Shown: positions 45,074 through 56,921, counted from the stretch's first letter. The stretch is DNA of 64,000 bases from Laguncularia racemosa (GCA_037954665.1 JBBMOL010000608.1:1-64000), one strand, 5' to 3'. Made by a program: numbers and translations. Notes: generated from the sequence alone by a model not told the origin.

Positions 45074-45770
45074 TGATGCATGAACCCTAGATATGTTAAA
45101 CCTAGAACCCGACGAACACAATTGAAATCAAACCCCAAGGATCGTCTTGAATAAGTAGAACGGAACAAGACCCCAATTACACCTATTGACTAAAACCTAA
45201 GTTATCAAAAGGAATTTCCCTAATCAAATTCGGTTGAAGAATTCCAAAGAGAGTTCTTTTGCAAAGAACAAAGGAGGGTTTTCTTTTCAAAAGAAAAGAT
45301 GTGTTTTGTTTTAATCTTCAATAATGATGTTTGTTGTGCCGACCCCTACTTGGTCATATAAGGATGTCACGTACAAGAAAATACAAAACCTAAGTTACCT
45401 AATCTAGCTTACGGCCTTATCTTCTTATGGACCAAAACACCTAACTAATTATGCCAAATTACAAACCAAAACAAATAATAAAACATAACAAAACAAAACC
45501 GAGAATCTTCTTTCCCTTTTCGATTCAATAAAAACATATCTATTCTAAGACTTCAAATCCTTGCACCCTTCCATGGAAACGTGAATCAAATTGATAGGTG
45601 TTAGTTCTCCTTTGGTGTAATTTGATTCCTTAGCTTGTAGGTCCATGACTAGTCCTTATAAGGCACTATTCATCCTCTTGGCTCTAGCTCGGGTCATTAA
45701 GCCTCCAATTCCTTGCAATGGATCTTGGGATTTCGGTTCCACCCTCTTAGATGCTAGTTGATCCTCATCA
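45074..45770 (-). repeat. D 3' LTR (left edge tentative)
   Basis: The right edge is set by analogy with B: the LTR starts with TGATGAGG on the minus strand inside the pol reading frame (45,770). The left edge is the nearest TGAT (45,074), giving 697 bp, but no partner or target duplication was found to confirm it. Confidence 0.45.
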
Positions 45771-48700
45771 TTCCCTCTTTCCTCGAAAAGATTCGTCCTC
45801 AAATCACCCGCATCATAAATAGTAAGATTAGAAACATTAAAGGTGGTGCTTACATTACCATAGTAGCTTGGCAAGTCTATCTTGTAACCATTGTCATTGA
45901 TATGCTCCACGACTTGGAAAGGTCCATTGCCCCTTGGATGCAATTTGGACTTCCGCTGTTCTGCAAATCGTTCCTTTCACGAGTGCACCCAAACCCAATC
46001 TCCTAGATGAAACACGGTTTTGATACGTCCCTTATTGGCCTAATGAGCATAGTGTTCGTTCTTCTTCTCAATGTTAACCCGGACCTGAGTATGTAAGTCC
46101 CTAACAAAGTCTACCTTTTTTGTACTATCAAGATCAACAAACTCATTAGTAGGTAAAGGCAATATATCCAATGGTGTCAAGGGACTAAAACCATACATAA
46201 CCTCAAATGGAGAATATGATTTAGTGGAATGCATTGTCCTATTGTATGAACATTCTACATGAGGTAAACATGTTTCCCATTGTTTCAAGTTTTTATTAAG
46301 CACAGCATGCAATAATGTTGAAAGTGTCCTATTGACTACTTCCGTCTAGCCATCAATTTGAGAATGTGTCATAGTGGAAAACAATAACTTTGTGCCTAGC
46401 CTATTCCAGAGAGTACACCAAAAGTGGCTCAAAAATTTCACATCTCTATCACTCACAATAGAGTTAAGCAAGCCATGCAATCGTACAGTCTCCCTAAAGA
46501 ACAAATCAGCGACATGCCGTGCATCATTAATTTTAGAATAGGCAATAAAATGATCCATTTTACTAAACCTATCAACAACAACGAATATGCTATCTTTGCC
46601 ACTCTGAGATTGAGGTAATCCTAGTATGAAATCCATAAATATGTCAATCCAAAGCTGACTAAGTACAGGCAATAGCGGATACTCCCCATGGGGCATTACT
46701 TTAGACTTAGCCTTTCTACATGCAATGCATTTGTCACACACAGTCTGCACGTCATGTCTCATCTTAGGCCAATAAAAGTGTTCATGCAAAATGTCTAAAG
46801 TTTTCCTAACACCAAAGTGTCCCATTAGATTGCCCCCATGCATTTCCCTCACTAACAATTCACGTATAGAACTTTTGGGCACACATAATCTATCCTTCTT
46901 AAATAAATATCCCTCATGTCTATAAAAGTTCGCATACCTACTTTCAGAACAAGCAGCCCAAATCTGACTAAAGTCAGCATCATGTTCATACAAGTCTTTT
47001 ATGCACTCAAAACCCAACAGTTTAGTATGTAAAGAAGTCAATAGAGAATACCTTCTAGATAGGGCGTCGGCCACTACATTTTTCTTACCCTGCTTGTATT
47101 TGATGATGTATGGAAAGGTCTCAATGAACTCTAACCATTTGGCATGCCTTTTATTCAACTTTCCTTGCATCTTCAAGTACTTCAGACTCTCATCATTATA
47201 ATGGATGATGAACTCCTTAAGACATAAATAATGCTGCCATGTTTGCAATGTCCTCACTAGGGCATACAGCTCCTTGTCATACACAAGGTAATTCAAGGTA
47301 GCATCGTTGAGTTTCTCACTAAAGTAGGCTATTGGTTTGGAATCCTACATTAACACACCACCAATACCCTTCCCGGAAGCATCACATTCGATCTCAAAAA
47401 CTTTCTCAAAATTAGGTAATACTAACAAGCGTATGTTAGTTAACTTGCCTTTCAGAGTCTGGAATGCCTGCTCATGTACTTCAATCCATTTGAATTCGGC
47501 ATTCTTCTTAACAAGATCATTCAATGGAGCAGCAATGGAGTTGAAATCCCTCATGAATCGCCTATAAAAGCTAGCTAATCCATGGAAGCTTCTGACTGCA
47601 TTGGCGTTCTTTAGTGTTGGCCACTCCTGAATTACCTTCACCTTCTCCTCGTCTATAGCTATTCTACCTGCACCTACAACAAACCAAGAAAAACCACAAT
47701 TTCCATAGAAAATGTGCATTTCTTTAAATTAGCATATAATTGGTTTTCCTTTAAAACATTAAACACACTTTGCAGATGTTGTACATGATCATCTAATATT
47801 CTACTATAAATTAAAATATCATCAAAATAGATGACAACAAATTTTCTAATGAAATGTCGCAAAACATGATTCATCAATCTCATGAAAGTGTTAAGTGCAT
47901 TTGTTAACCCAAAAGGCATTACCATCCATTCATATAATCCATGCTTAGTTTTAAATGCGGTTTTCCACTCATCCCCTTCTTTCATACAAATTTGATAGTA
48001 GCCATTCTTTAGGTCAATTTTAGAAAATAAACGTGCACCATGCAATTCATTAAGCGTGTCATCTAGCCTAGGGATAGGATGTCTATACTTCACTGTAATT
48101 TTTTTTATTGCCCAGTAGTCAATGAAAATGCACCACGTTCCATCCTTCTTGGGGACTAGGATGATAGGAACTGAACATAGGCTGAGACTTTCTCGAACAA
48201 ACCCTTTCTCCATCAATCCATCAACTTGTCTCTGAATTTCCTTACCCTCCTTAGGATTAGTTCTATAGGCTGGCCGATTAGGAATGGATGCGCCTAGCAT
48301 GAAATCAATTCGGTGCTCAATCCCTCGCAGTGGGGGTAGGCCTTGCGGCACCTCTCCAGGGAACAAGTCTTCGTATTCCTGTAATAAAGACATAACCATA
48401 CTAGGTAAAACAGGATTAAGTACAGACTAGTAAAGTATAGATCCTTGTACATAAGTACAAGTAATTATTGCTTGGCTAATATTGCACTCTTAACCTCACT
48501 CTTTCTCGCCATGCTTTCTTCTCTCGGTGTTTTAGTGTATTTTCTCTCTTTGCTCACTAGTGTTTGTTTCTCACTTTTTTCTTTCTTTTCACTCTTCTCT
48601 CGTACACTCAAGTGTTCCTCTTGAAATTCCTTTGCAATCATCACTTGATCCTTACAAGCTTCCCATGGTTTTTGTGGCATGAGAACCACTTTCCTTTTGT

Positions 48701-49630
48701 TTAGCACAAAAGAATATCGGTTCTTATACCCATCATACGTCACTTTCCTATCAAATTGCCATGGTCGCCCTAACAATAAGTGACTAGCCTGCATAGGAAC
48801 CACATCACACATCACCTCATCTTTATAGTTTCCTATGGAAAAGGCTATAAGAACCTGCCTGGTCATCTTTACTTCCCCACATTCATTCAACCGCTATAAT
48901 TGATATGGCCTTGGATGTTTTACAGCTTTCAACTGCATCTTATCTACCAGTAAAGTGCTAACAACATTAGTGCAGCTGCTACTATTGATTATCAAAATAC
49001 ACCTTATTTTATATATGACACCGTGTATGAAATATATGTTCACGTTGGATCCCCTCACCGTCCTCCTAGGGTTGTACACTGAGTACTCGCTTAGTGACAT
49101 ATAACTCCCCACTCACGAGTCCCTCTAAATCAACATCTTCATACTCCTGTGATGGTGACTCGTCATCCTCCTTAGAGCTGACGCTCTCCACATCCCCATT
49201 ATCACGAATAATCATAGCTCGTTGATTTGGACATTGAGATGCAATGTGTCCAAATCCCTAACACCTAAATTCAATATCTCTAGTTTTAGAAGAGAGTTTA
49301 GTGTTAGTTTTTCCCTTAAATGTAGCAATTGGACTCTTAGCCTTTACATCCTCTTTAGGCTTTAAATCCATGGAGTTCTTCTTCTAATTGGACTTCCATG
49401 AAGAGTTGGAAGTCGCCCCAGACCTTTGGTTATTCCTATATTTCAATTGTCGCTCTACTTTGATTGTCCTATGCAACAACTCTTCCATGTCTAAATAACG
49501 GTGCAAGTCTACCACATCAACAATTTCCTAGTTCAGACCATTAATGAATCTAGCCATAGTTGCCTCATTATCCTCCTCTACTCTGGCCCTAGTCATGGCT
49601 ATTTCCATTTGACACGGAATTGAATATGCT
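45656..49630 (-). pseudogene. D gag-pol remnant
   Basis: Gag C-part: V-E-E-D-x-E-A-T-M-A-R-F near 49,555-49,600, knuckle C-x-G-F-G-H-I-A-S-Q-C near 49,230-49,265 with a stop. Protease near 48,960-49,000 reads I-N-S-S-S-C-T-N-V-V, with N where the catalytic D belongs. RT (48,399-47,674) keeps F-S-K-I-D-L and catalytic Y-F-D-D-I-L near 47,815-47,835. RNase H (47,690-46,990) ends in V-A-D-A-L-S-R-R-Y near 47,060-47,085. Integrase has D-I-F-M-D-F, S-D-R-D near 46,445 and T-E-V-V-N-R near 46,335. The C-terminus M-T-R-A-R-A-K-R-M ends at 45,656, inside the LTR. Frameshifts lie near 48,450 and 47,690, with several stops. Confidence 0.8.
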
Positions 49631-49641
49631 TTGATACCAAA
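49628..49641 (-). promoter_or_regulatory. Initiator-Met-type primer-binding site
   Basis: The minus strand reads TTTGGTATCAAAGC, one base from the canonical TTGGTATCAGAGC core, and directly follows the LTR end TATCA at 49,642. Confidence 0.7.
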
Positions 49642-49999
49642 TGATACAGAATTGGAAATCGAATCCCTTTCACACAAATCAAATCGTCAATAACAATTTT
49701 AGGGTTTTCTATATTTGGTACTAACGAAGTAAAATCAAAGGATATGGATAAAATTACCGATCTATAGATGCCAAGATTAATAAAATTAAACTAATTCGCA
49801 ATCAAATCATAGAACGATAGAAACCACGTTCTATAAATCAATCACTAAGGTTAAAGAATTCCAAAAATTCAATAATAATGCTCGCCAAAAATTCTATAGG
49901 AACTAAGAATTTGATAAGAACAATAAGAATAAAGTGAAAATCAATTCTCAATATTCAGGAATCCCAAAGAGGATTCACACACACGCTCAAAGTGTTTGC
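49642..49999 (-). repeat. C-type LTR, first segment (split by B)
   Basis: Together with 62,535-62,868 it forms one 692-bp LTR interrupted by B. The TTTGC duplication lies at 49,995-49,999 and 62,530-62,534. This end, TGATACAG on the plus strand, is bordered by a primer site, so it acts as a 5' LTR for the D interior. The other end is the 3' LTR of C. Confidence 0.75.
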
Positions 50000-50887
50000 T
50001 GATACAAACCACGCCAACCCGTGACGAAACCTAATACCAATACGTTCGGAAATTCGTTGCCTAAGACGCCCAAACACCTAAAGTGGAAACCGCGACCCGT
50101 TGTCTATAAACGAGACAAGAACCTTGGTATAAAAATGAAGACGCCACAATCGGGATGGAAGACCGATTGATAAGTCAGGATGAACGCCACAGAAAATCAA
50201 TCCGATAAGTTCGATTTTAGTTCTTGAAGAACCAAGAGAAGTGCCTCTCAAAAGTGTTTAATGTTCAAAGATGTATATTGTTCATTGTTCTAAACCCTAT
50301 GAGCTTTTATACTAGGGTTACAATTCGTGTAAAACAAGTCTAAAACGACGTAATTTAGATAAGTGGCGTAAAAACGCGAAAACAGAACAAGCTGGCCGGC
50401 AGGGGATACACGGTCGTGTACACGCCCGTGTACTTTGGCCGTGTACACGCCCGTGTACACGCCCGTGTACACGCTCGTGTACACGCCCGTGTACTTTGGC
50501 CGTGTACCTTTCTGTGCAACTTCTGGCAACATACACGCCCGTATACTTTGGCCGTGTATCTTTCTATGCAACTTCTGGCAACATACACGCCCGTGTATCT
50601 TTCTGTGGATTTGCTTGACTCCTACACGGCCGTGCCTTGAAAGTACACGCCCTCTTCATCCCGTGTCCAGTGTAACTTGTATAAAAGCAAGGGTCTTCTC
50701 ATGGTTGCTCCAATCCGTTCCAACTTCATGATTGCTCCAATCCTTTCCGGCTTCATGGACAACCTTTATCAACCCGTTAAGTGCTTCCTTGAATCGTTTT
50801 GCTCGATTTCTTGTGATCGGTCTAGGCGGCACTTCAAGAGGATCCACATTTCTTCTTCCGGCTTGGCTCTTGTCATGGATCTCATCA
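50000..50887 (-). repeat. B 3' LTR
   Basis: 888 bp. On the minus strand it starts TGATGAGATCC and ends TATCA. It carries the last 230 bp of pol (50,656-50,887), the U3 array (50,407-50,661), and a TATA complement near 50,304-50,313. Confidence 0.9.
50407..50661. repeat. ACACG(C/G)CCGTGT array in B U3
   Basis: Tandem ACACGCCCGTGT and GGCCGTGTAC units, many exactly adjacent (50,407-50,515), then spaced by CTTTCTGTGCAACTTCTGGC-type segments. The second LTR (55,036-55,185) has fewer units. Open frames through it are simple Val-His-Gly-Arg repeats and not genes. Confidence 0.9.
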
Positions 50888-53226
50888 TTCCCCTCCTCTT
50901 GAAAAGGATTTTTCCTCAAATCATTGCCTGCATCAAATGGACTCAGATTAGTAACATAAAATGTGACACTTACTAGATACTCACCTAGTAAATTTTTCTT
51001 GTATGCATTATCATTGATGCGCTCAAGACTTTGAATGGGTCCATCGCCTCTAAGAAGTATTTTAGATCTACGCTGTACGGGAATCCGCTCTTTGCGCATG
51101 TGAACCCAAATCCAATCTCCAGGTTCAAAAAGAACTCGTCGACAACCCTTGTTGACTTGTTTCACATACTGCTCAGTTCTTCGCTCAATGTTTAGCCTTC
51201 TTACGAAATCTGCCTTAGAATCAGCTTCAAAACTCACAAACTTGTTAGGTTGCAATTGCAAGAAATAAATAGGATCCAGTGGGTTAAAACCAAACACAAT
51301 CTCAAACGGTGAACAATGAGTAGTGCTATGTAAAGCCCTATTATGTGCAAACTCCACAAATGGTAGACAATCCTTCCAAGTCCTAATGTTCTTCTCTATG
51401 ATTGCCCCTAACAATTGAATTAAAGTCCTGTTAACCACATCAATTTGCCCATCAGTTTGTAGGTGACGGATAGTCGAAAACATTAGTTTAGTTCCCAACT
51501 TTTCCTACAATACTCTCCAAAAATGAATCAAAATTTTCTCATCTCGATCACTAACAATGCTTCTAGGTATACCATGCGGACGCACTACCTTTCTAAAGAA
51601 CAAATCAACAATGTTTATAGCATCATCAGTTTTATGACAAGGAATGAAATGAACCATTTTAGAAAGCCTATCCACAACCATAAAAATAGAATCTCGTTCA
51701 TGCCTAGGCCTAGATAATCCTAACACAAAATCTATGGAAGTGTCTATCCAAGGCTCATGAGGAATGACACTATACTCATATAACCAATCTAAGAAGTCAT
51801 CTAAACGATGAATGGGATGACGATACTTTACCGTGATGTTGTTGATGGCGCGGTAGTCAACACACATCCTCCATGTCCCATGCTTCTTAGGCACCAAAAT
51901 CACAGGCACTGCACATGGACTCATGCTCTCTCTTACGTACCCCTTCTCCATTAATTCTTCGACCTGCCTTTGGAGTTCCTTTGTTTCCTCTGGATTGCTC
52001 CTATAAGCTGGCTTGTTTGGAATCGATGCTCTTGGTACAAGGTCAATCTGGTGCTCAATACCACGAATAGGTGGTAATCCCTTTGGAATCTCCTCAAGAA
52101 AGACATCTTCAAAGTCCTGCACAAGAGACACAACCACACTAGGCAAAGCATTAGATAAATCGTTAGTAGTCAAACATGTTTCCTTAAAAACCAGCAACAA
52201 CATAGGCTGCCTCATCACTAACGCTCTCCTTACTACACTCGCTCTTGCCACACAACTCTCCTTTTGCAAGGCTGCCCTCTCCTTTTCACTCACCACCAAA
52301 GTTGAACCCCCTTCAACTTGGCCTCTCACACTCTTTCCAGCCTTCCTCTCCTTTTCCTTTTGATCTTGACTTTTATATTCCTTTTTCGTCTCATTGTCTT
52401 TTCCTCTCTCACTCTCACTCTGCTTTTCACTCACCTTGTGTTTTGCAAACGACTGTTGTAGCTGCAACTGGTCCTCATACACCTGCTTAGGTGTTAACGG
52501 TTTAAGATTAAAGCTCTTCCCTTGGTGAACAAGCGTATACTTGTTAGAAAAGCCATCATGCACAACCTTCCTACCAAATTGCCATGGCCTCCCCAACAAC
52601 ACATGACATGCTTGCATTGGCACTACATCACATAACACCTCATCCTCATACCTACCAATGCGAAACCCAATCAAAGCTTGCTTACTCACCTTAGTCTCAC
52701 CACTATCATTCAACCACTGCAATTTATATGGACTAGGGTGTCTAACAGTTTTGAGCCCCAGCCTCTCAACAATAAAATTACTCACTACATTGGTGCAACT
52801 TCGCCCATCAATAATTAAACTACAGATGTGATCTCCTAGATAACATCTAGTATGAAATATATTCTCCCTTTGCACCTCCTCTTCTTCCTTCACCTGCACA
52901 TTCAAAGCTCTCTTCACTACTGCCACTAGCCTTCCCATTACAGGCTCCTCATCATCACTAGCATCCTCTAATGGAGGCATATCCTCTTCTTCACTATCCC
53001 CCTCAATCTCATACTCTCCATCATCACGCAAAATCATCACACGCCTATTTGGACATTGACTAGCAATATGGCCTCTACCTTAACATTTAAAACATCTAAT
53101 GTCACGATTTCTAGAAGTAGAAGATTCAGGGTTACCTTGATTACCAAGAGTAGAACCCGCTTGCCTCAGCTCCCCTTTTGGTTTGGTGGGTAAAGGCTTT
53201 TCTTCCTTCTTCCATTGATTAGTCTT
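50656..53226 (-). pseudogene. B pol: protease, truncated RT, integrase
   Basis: In frame with gag. A knuckle C-F-K-C-(stop)-G-R-G-H-I-A-S-Q-C lies near 53,055-53,095, in which a TAA replaces one codon. Protease has [11 protein letters not shown] near 52,785-52,815 and L-L-G-R-P-W near 52,590. RT runs from L-P-P-I-R-G-I-E-H near 52,060 through V-P-V-I-L-V-P-K-K and C-V-D-Y-R-A-I-N to R-L-D-D near 51,800, then jumps to the integrase core W-I-D-T-S-I-D-F-V near 51,735. V-S-D-R-D near 51,545 and V-V-N-R follow. A TAG at 51,505 interrupts it. The C-terminus P-I-T-R-N-R-A-K-R-F lies near 50,710-50,740, inside the LTR. No RT active site remains. Confidence 0.88.
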
Positions 53227-54123
53227 CTAAGTGGATGAACCATTACCCTGTTGCAACCGTGCATTACTACTATCTCTCCTCTTGTGCTGGTTCTCAACTT
53301 TTATAGCCATGTGGACCATATCCTCCAATTCTACATAATGCTGCAATTCAACAACATTTTGGATTTCTCTATTCAACCCAGTAAGAAATCTAGCCATTGT
53401 ATCCTCTCTATCTTCCTCTACATTCGCCCTAATCATAGTGACTTCCATCTCCTTGAAATACTCATCTACACTTTGGCTTCCCTGCCTCAGAGTTTGCAAC
53501 TTGTTGTGCAATTCACGATAGTAATACGCAGGTACAAACCGCTTCTTCATCACTCTTTTCATCTCTTCCCAAGACTCAATAAGTAGCTCGCCACTCCTCC
53601 TTCTATTCAACATTAATTGATCCCACCACACTATAGCATAATCTAAAAATTCAATGGCAGCAAGTTTTACTTTCTTTCTCCCACTATAGTTGTGACAATC
53701 AAACACCATCTCCACCTTTTTCTCCCACTCTAAGTACGCCTCGGGATCATTCTTCCCTTGGAAAGGAGGAATCTTCATCTTTATGCTACTCAATTGATCA
53801 TCCTCTCTATTCCTATCTCCTCTATCTTCCCAATCCCTAGTTCCTCTATTTCGACCACTATATCCTCTATAACTCCCGACAGAAGGCTCATCAAAATCAT
53901 CATCCGACATTTCATCTCCACCCCTCGGTACTCTCCTAAAACGACTCTCCCTCTTACGCCCTTGGAATACATTTGTGGATTGCTCTAGTCTTTACTCCAC
54001 CGTCTCATGAATTTGTTCCATTCCTTCTTGGAACATCCTCTTCATTTCTCCCCTCAACGCCTCAATTACTAACCTAGCATCAAACCTTCCCCTCTCACCT
54101 TCCGGAGAATGTTGTCTCGACAT
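53227..54123 (-). pseudogene. B gag, CRM type (one internal stop)
   Basis: ATG at 54,123 (M-S-R-Q), in frame throughout. A TAA near 53,990 interrupts the N-terminal region, and TAG 53,227 ends the open part before the knuckle. The capsid core is well preserved: [20 protein letters not shown] near 53,720-53,790, [15 protein letters not shown] near 53,610-53,635, R-R-F-V-P near 53,540, and [15 protein letters not shown] near 53,305-53,360. This is the capsid protein of plant centromeric (CRM) retrotransposons. Confidence 0.9.
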
Positions 54124-54629
54124 AGTTCCTGTAGAAAAGATTAGTACTGACACAAATATATATATAATTAAACCTTACGATATACTCCCTTACGTGTTTC
54201 GCTCAAATGATGATATCACACAGTCACTCGTGTATTCTCACAAATAATGATGATATCAAATCGCCAATTTCCTCTTCTTAATTCTCTTGGAACTAACCCG
54301 AACTACACCAATTTCCTTACGTAGAATTCAAAACAACTCTAGGGTTCGTAAATTTTCCTCTATTTTTCTATTCGAATTTTTTTTTTGTCTTGGTTGTTAC
54401 TCTTGATCACGTTTTTCTTTTCTTTTCTTTTCTCTTCTTTTTTTTTTGTCGTGATTTTTACTCTTTTTTTTTTGTAACAATCGCCTAGGCGATATTACAC
54501 TATCAAAAGACAATCAATACTACGAAATTGAATACGATAATTGATATGAACGATTGGAGTTAGGGTTTTTGATATTACCTTCCTCAACCGAACTTGATGT
54601 TTTGATAAACCTAAGCTCTAATACCAAAC
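54124..54629 (-). other. B leader with initiator-Met primer site
   Basis: Non-coding, with long T runs at 54,360-54,470. The primer site TTTGGTATTAGAGC (minus strand, 54,615-54,628) lies one base inside the LTR. Confidence 0.8.
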
Positions 54630-55206
54630 TGATACGAACCACGCCAACCCGTGACGAAACCCAATACCAATACGTTTGGAAATTCGTTACCTAAGACGCC
54701 CAAACACCTAAAGTGGAAACCGCGACCCGTTGTCTATAAACAAGACAAGAACCTTAGTATAAAAATAAAGACGCCACAATCGGGATGGAAGACCGATTGA
54801 TAAGTCGGGATGAATGCTACAGAAAATCAATCCGATAAGTTCGATTTTAGTTCTTGAAGAACCAAGAGAAGTGCCTCTCAAAAGTGTTTAATGTTCAAAG
54901 ATATATATTGTTCATTGTTCTAAACCCTAGGAGCTTTTATACTAGGGTTACAATTCGTGTAAAACAAGTCCAAAACGACATAGTTTAGATAAGTGGCGTA
55001 AAAACGCGAAAACAGAACAAGCTGGCTGGCAGGGGATACACGGCCGTGTACACGCCCGTGTACTTTAGCCGTGTACCTTTCTGTGCAACTTCTGGCAACA
55101 TACACGCCCGTGTACTTTGGCCGTGTATCTTTCTGTGGATTTTCTTAACTCCTACACAGCCGTGCCTTGAAAGTACACGCCCTCTTCATCCTGTGTCCGG
55201 TGTAAC
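54630..55206 (-). repeat. B 5' LTR, first segment (split by A3)
   Basis: Matches 50,000-50,640 closely apart from a shorter ACACGCCCGTGT array. It continues at 62,319-62,529 after A3. Confidence 0.92.
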
Positions 55207-56916
55207 TGATAGGGCCATTTTATACTTAATCTTTATAGTATAAATTGTGCTAATTCATTATTGATTTTATAGAAATCATAAGGAAATGGTACTTAATTCT
55301 ATTATGGTGATAAATCAGGTTAAATGGAGTCAAGGATGCTAATTCAAGTAAATTAGAGAAGTCATCTACAACTTGGTTCAAAGACAAGGATTTACACCGC
55401 CGGAGGGAAGTACATGGGCGTGTAATTGAAGTACACGGCCGTGTACTTGGTTTTGAATCAATAGGAAGATACACGGTTGAAGTACACGGCCGTGTATCGG
55501 AAGCACGGTTTGAGGCACGGCCATGGCACAAACCGTGCCCCTCACTGGACAAGAAGGCGGTAATGTGGACTTTGAACAGAGAGAGACACGGCTTAGGGCA
55601 CGACCGTGGTGGAAGACGTGGGAGCAATCGTTCTTGGAGCCGTGGTGGAAGCTAGACATGCCAAGGAGAAGAACCAGATGAAGGCACGGCTTGAAATCTA
55701 GCCGTGGGTGTAACCGTGGTACACACTGGACACGGATGAAGACTTGTAGATTATGCACAGATGAAGGCACGACTTTAAATCTGGCCGTGTGAGTAACCGT
55801 GGTACACACTGGGCGTGGATGAAGACTTGAAGAATATGCACAGAGGATGGCACGGCTTGACCCACGGCCGCGTGGTGGGGCGTGCCAGGCAGACGAATCT
55901 TCACTTCTCGAAATCTACTTGGAAAAGGAAAGATAATTTCGTATCTTGCTAGCAAAAGATCACATGCTATCCCCCTAACAATATAAATAGAACCAACCCT
56001 AGAGGGTTAGGACAACTTTTGAACTTTTGAATCTTTGGATCTTGAAGAAGGAAACGCGGAGGCAGAGCAGGCAATCGGGTTCATTATGTTTTTATTTTTA
56101 TTTTTCGTTTTATTGATGAACATGTGTAGCTAAGCTACCTTTCTAGCCAAAGGGTCATAGATGTTTAATTCTCCACGAATTGTGAGGTCTAATTGACTTG
56201 TATTTATTCTATTCTTTGCTTTCGGGTATTCATATATCTTCTTATCGTTTTGTCATTATTATCTTTGTTGATTGGTATGAATAGAGCTCTTCTACTCAAT
56301 TAGCAAGTTAATATATTGTCAACTAGCACGTCAAATCCGTAATTGTTTGATTGTTCTAGTCTTAGTGACGCAATAACATGTTTGGTTATAAAAGAGATGA
56401 TCGAATTCATGTTATGGAGGTGTGTGATCATGTTTAAATAGGTTATCTTATAATCTACTGGCATGAATTGGTGGTCTCTCTAGATCTTAATGCTATTGAT
56501 AGATTAAATCCTAAGCGCTTGTCTAGGGTTGTTTAATCAATAAGAGAAATAATTCAAAGCGCTTGTCGGAGGTTATCGAGGAAGTAAGGAGAGATAAGTT
56601 GTTAGAGCTTGTTAATAACCATAACCAGTTTATCTAGAACTAAGAATAGAGAACATTTGCATCGATGATCAATTCCTTGAATTAAACTATCTTGATTCCT
56701 TTGGCTAGGATTTTATTAATATCCGATTTTCTTACCTTGTTTTACTTTATTTTGATTCACAAACAAACCCCCCCCCATTTTTCTTTTCCCTTTTATTCTC
56801 CTTGAATAGAAATAAGTTTAACCAATCTCTGTGGATTCGACCCTACTCACCACTATATGCAAATCATATAATTGTTTAGGAGTAGGTTTTATTTTTGTTG
56901 GATTCGACACCCATCA
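55207..56916 (+). repeat. A3 5' LTR
   Basis: It begins TGATAGGGCC and ends CACCCATCA. U3 (to about 55,980) has two ACACGGCCGTGTA palindromes at 55,431-55,450 and 55,480-55,498, many CACGG/CCGTG half-sites, and a tandem 83-bp unit (55,681-55,763 and 55,764-55,846). The TATA box is at 55,981-55,990. Confidence 0.95.
55981..55990 (+). promoter_or_regulatory. A3 LTR TATA box
   Basis: ATATAAATAG lies downstream of the CACGG/CCGTG array, the expected promoter position in U3. It is conserved in all A LTRs. Confidence 0.65.
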
Positions 56917-56921
56917 AATTT

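Larger units (their letters stand above)
45074..49641 (-). mobile_element. Element D: decayed CRM-like Ty3/gypsy element
   Basis: The minus-strand order is primer site (49,628-49,641), truncated gag, zinc knuckle, protease, RT, RNase H, integrase, then LTR (45,074-45,770). Pol motifs are CRM-like. The 5' part of gag is missing: the sequence jumps from about 20 bp after the primer site into mid-gag. The LTR bordering the primer site (49,642 onward) does not resemble D's own 3' LTR, so the left edge (45,074) and the true 5' end are uncertain. Confidence 0.65.

Noticed and set aside
50318..50640. Several overlapping open frames rich in Val-His-Gly-Arg or Tyr-Thr-Pro-Val repeats
   Set aside because: They are translations of the ACACGCCCGTGT array in the B LTR, open in many frames because the repeat has no stop codons. 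No gene.
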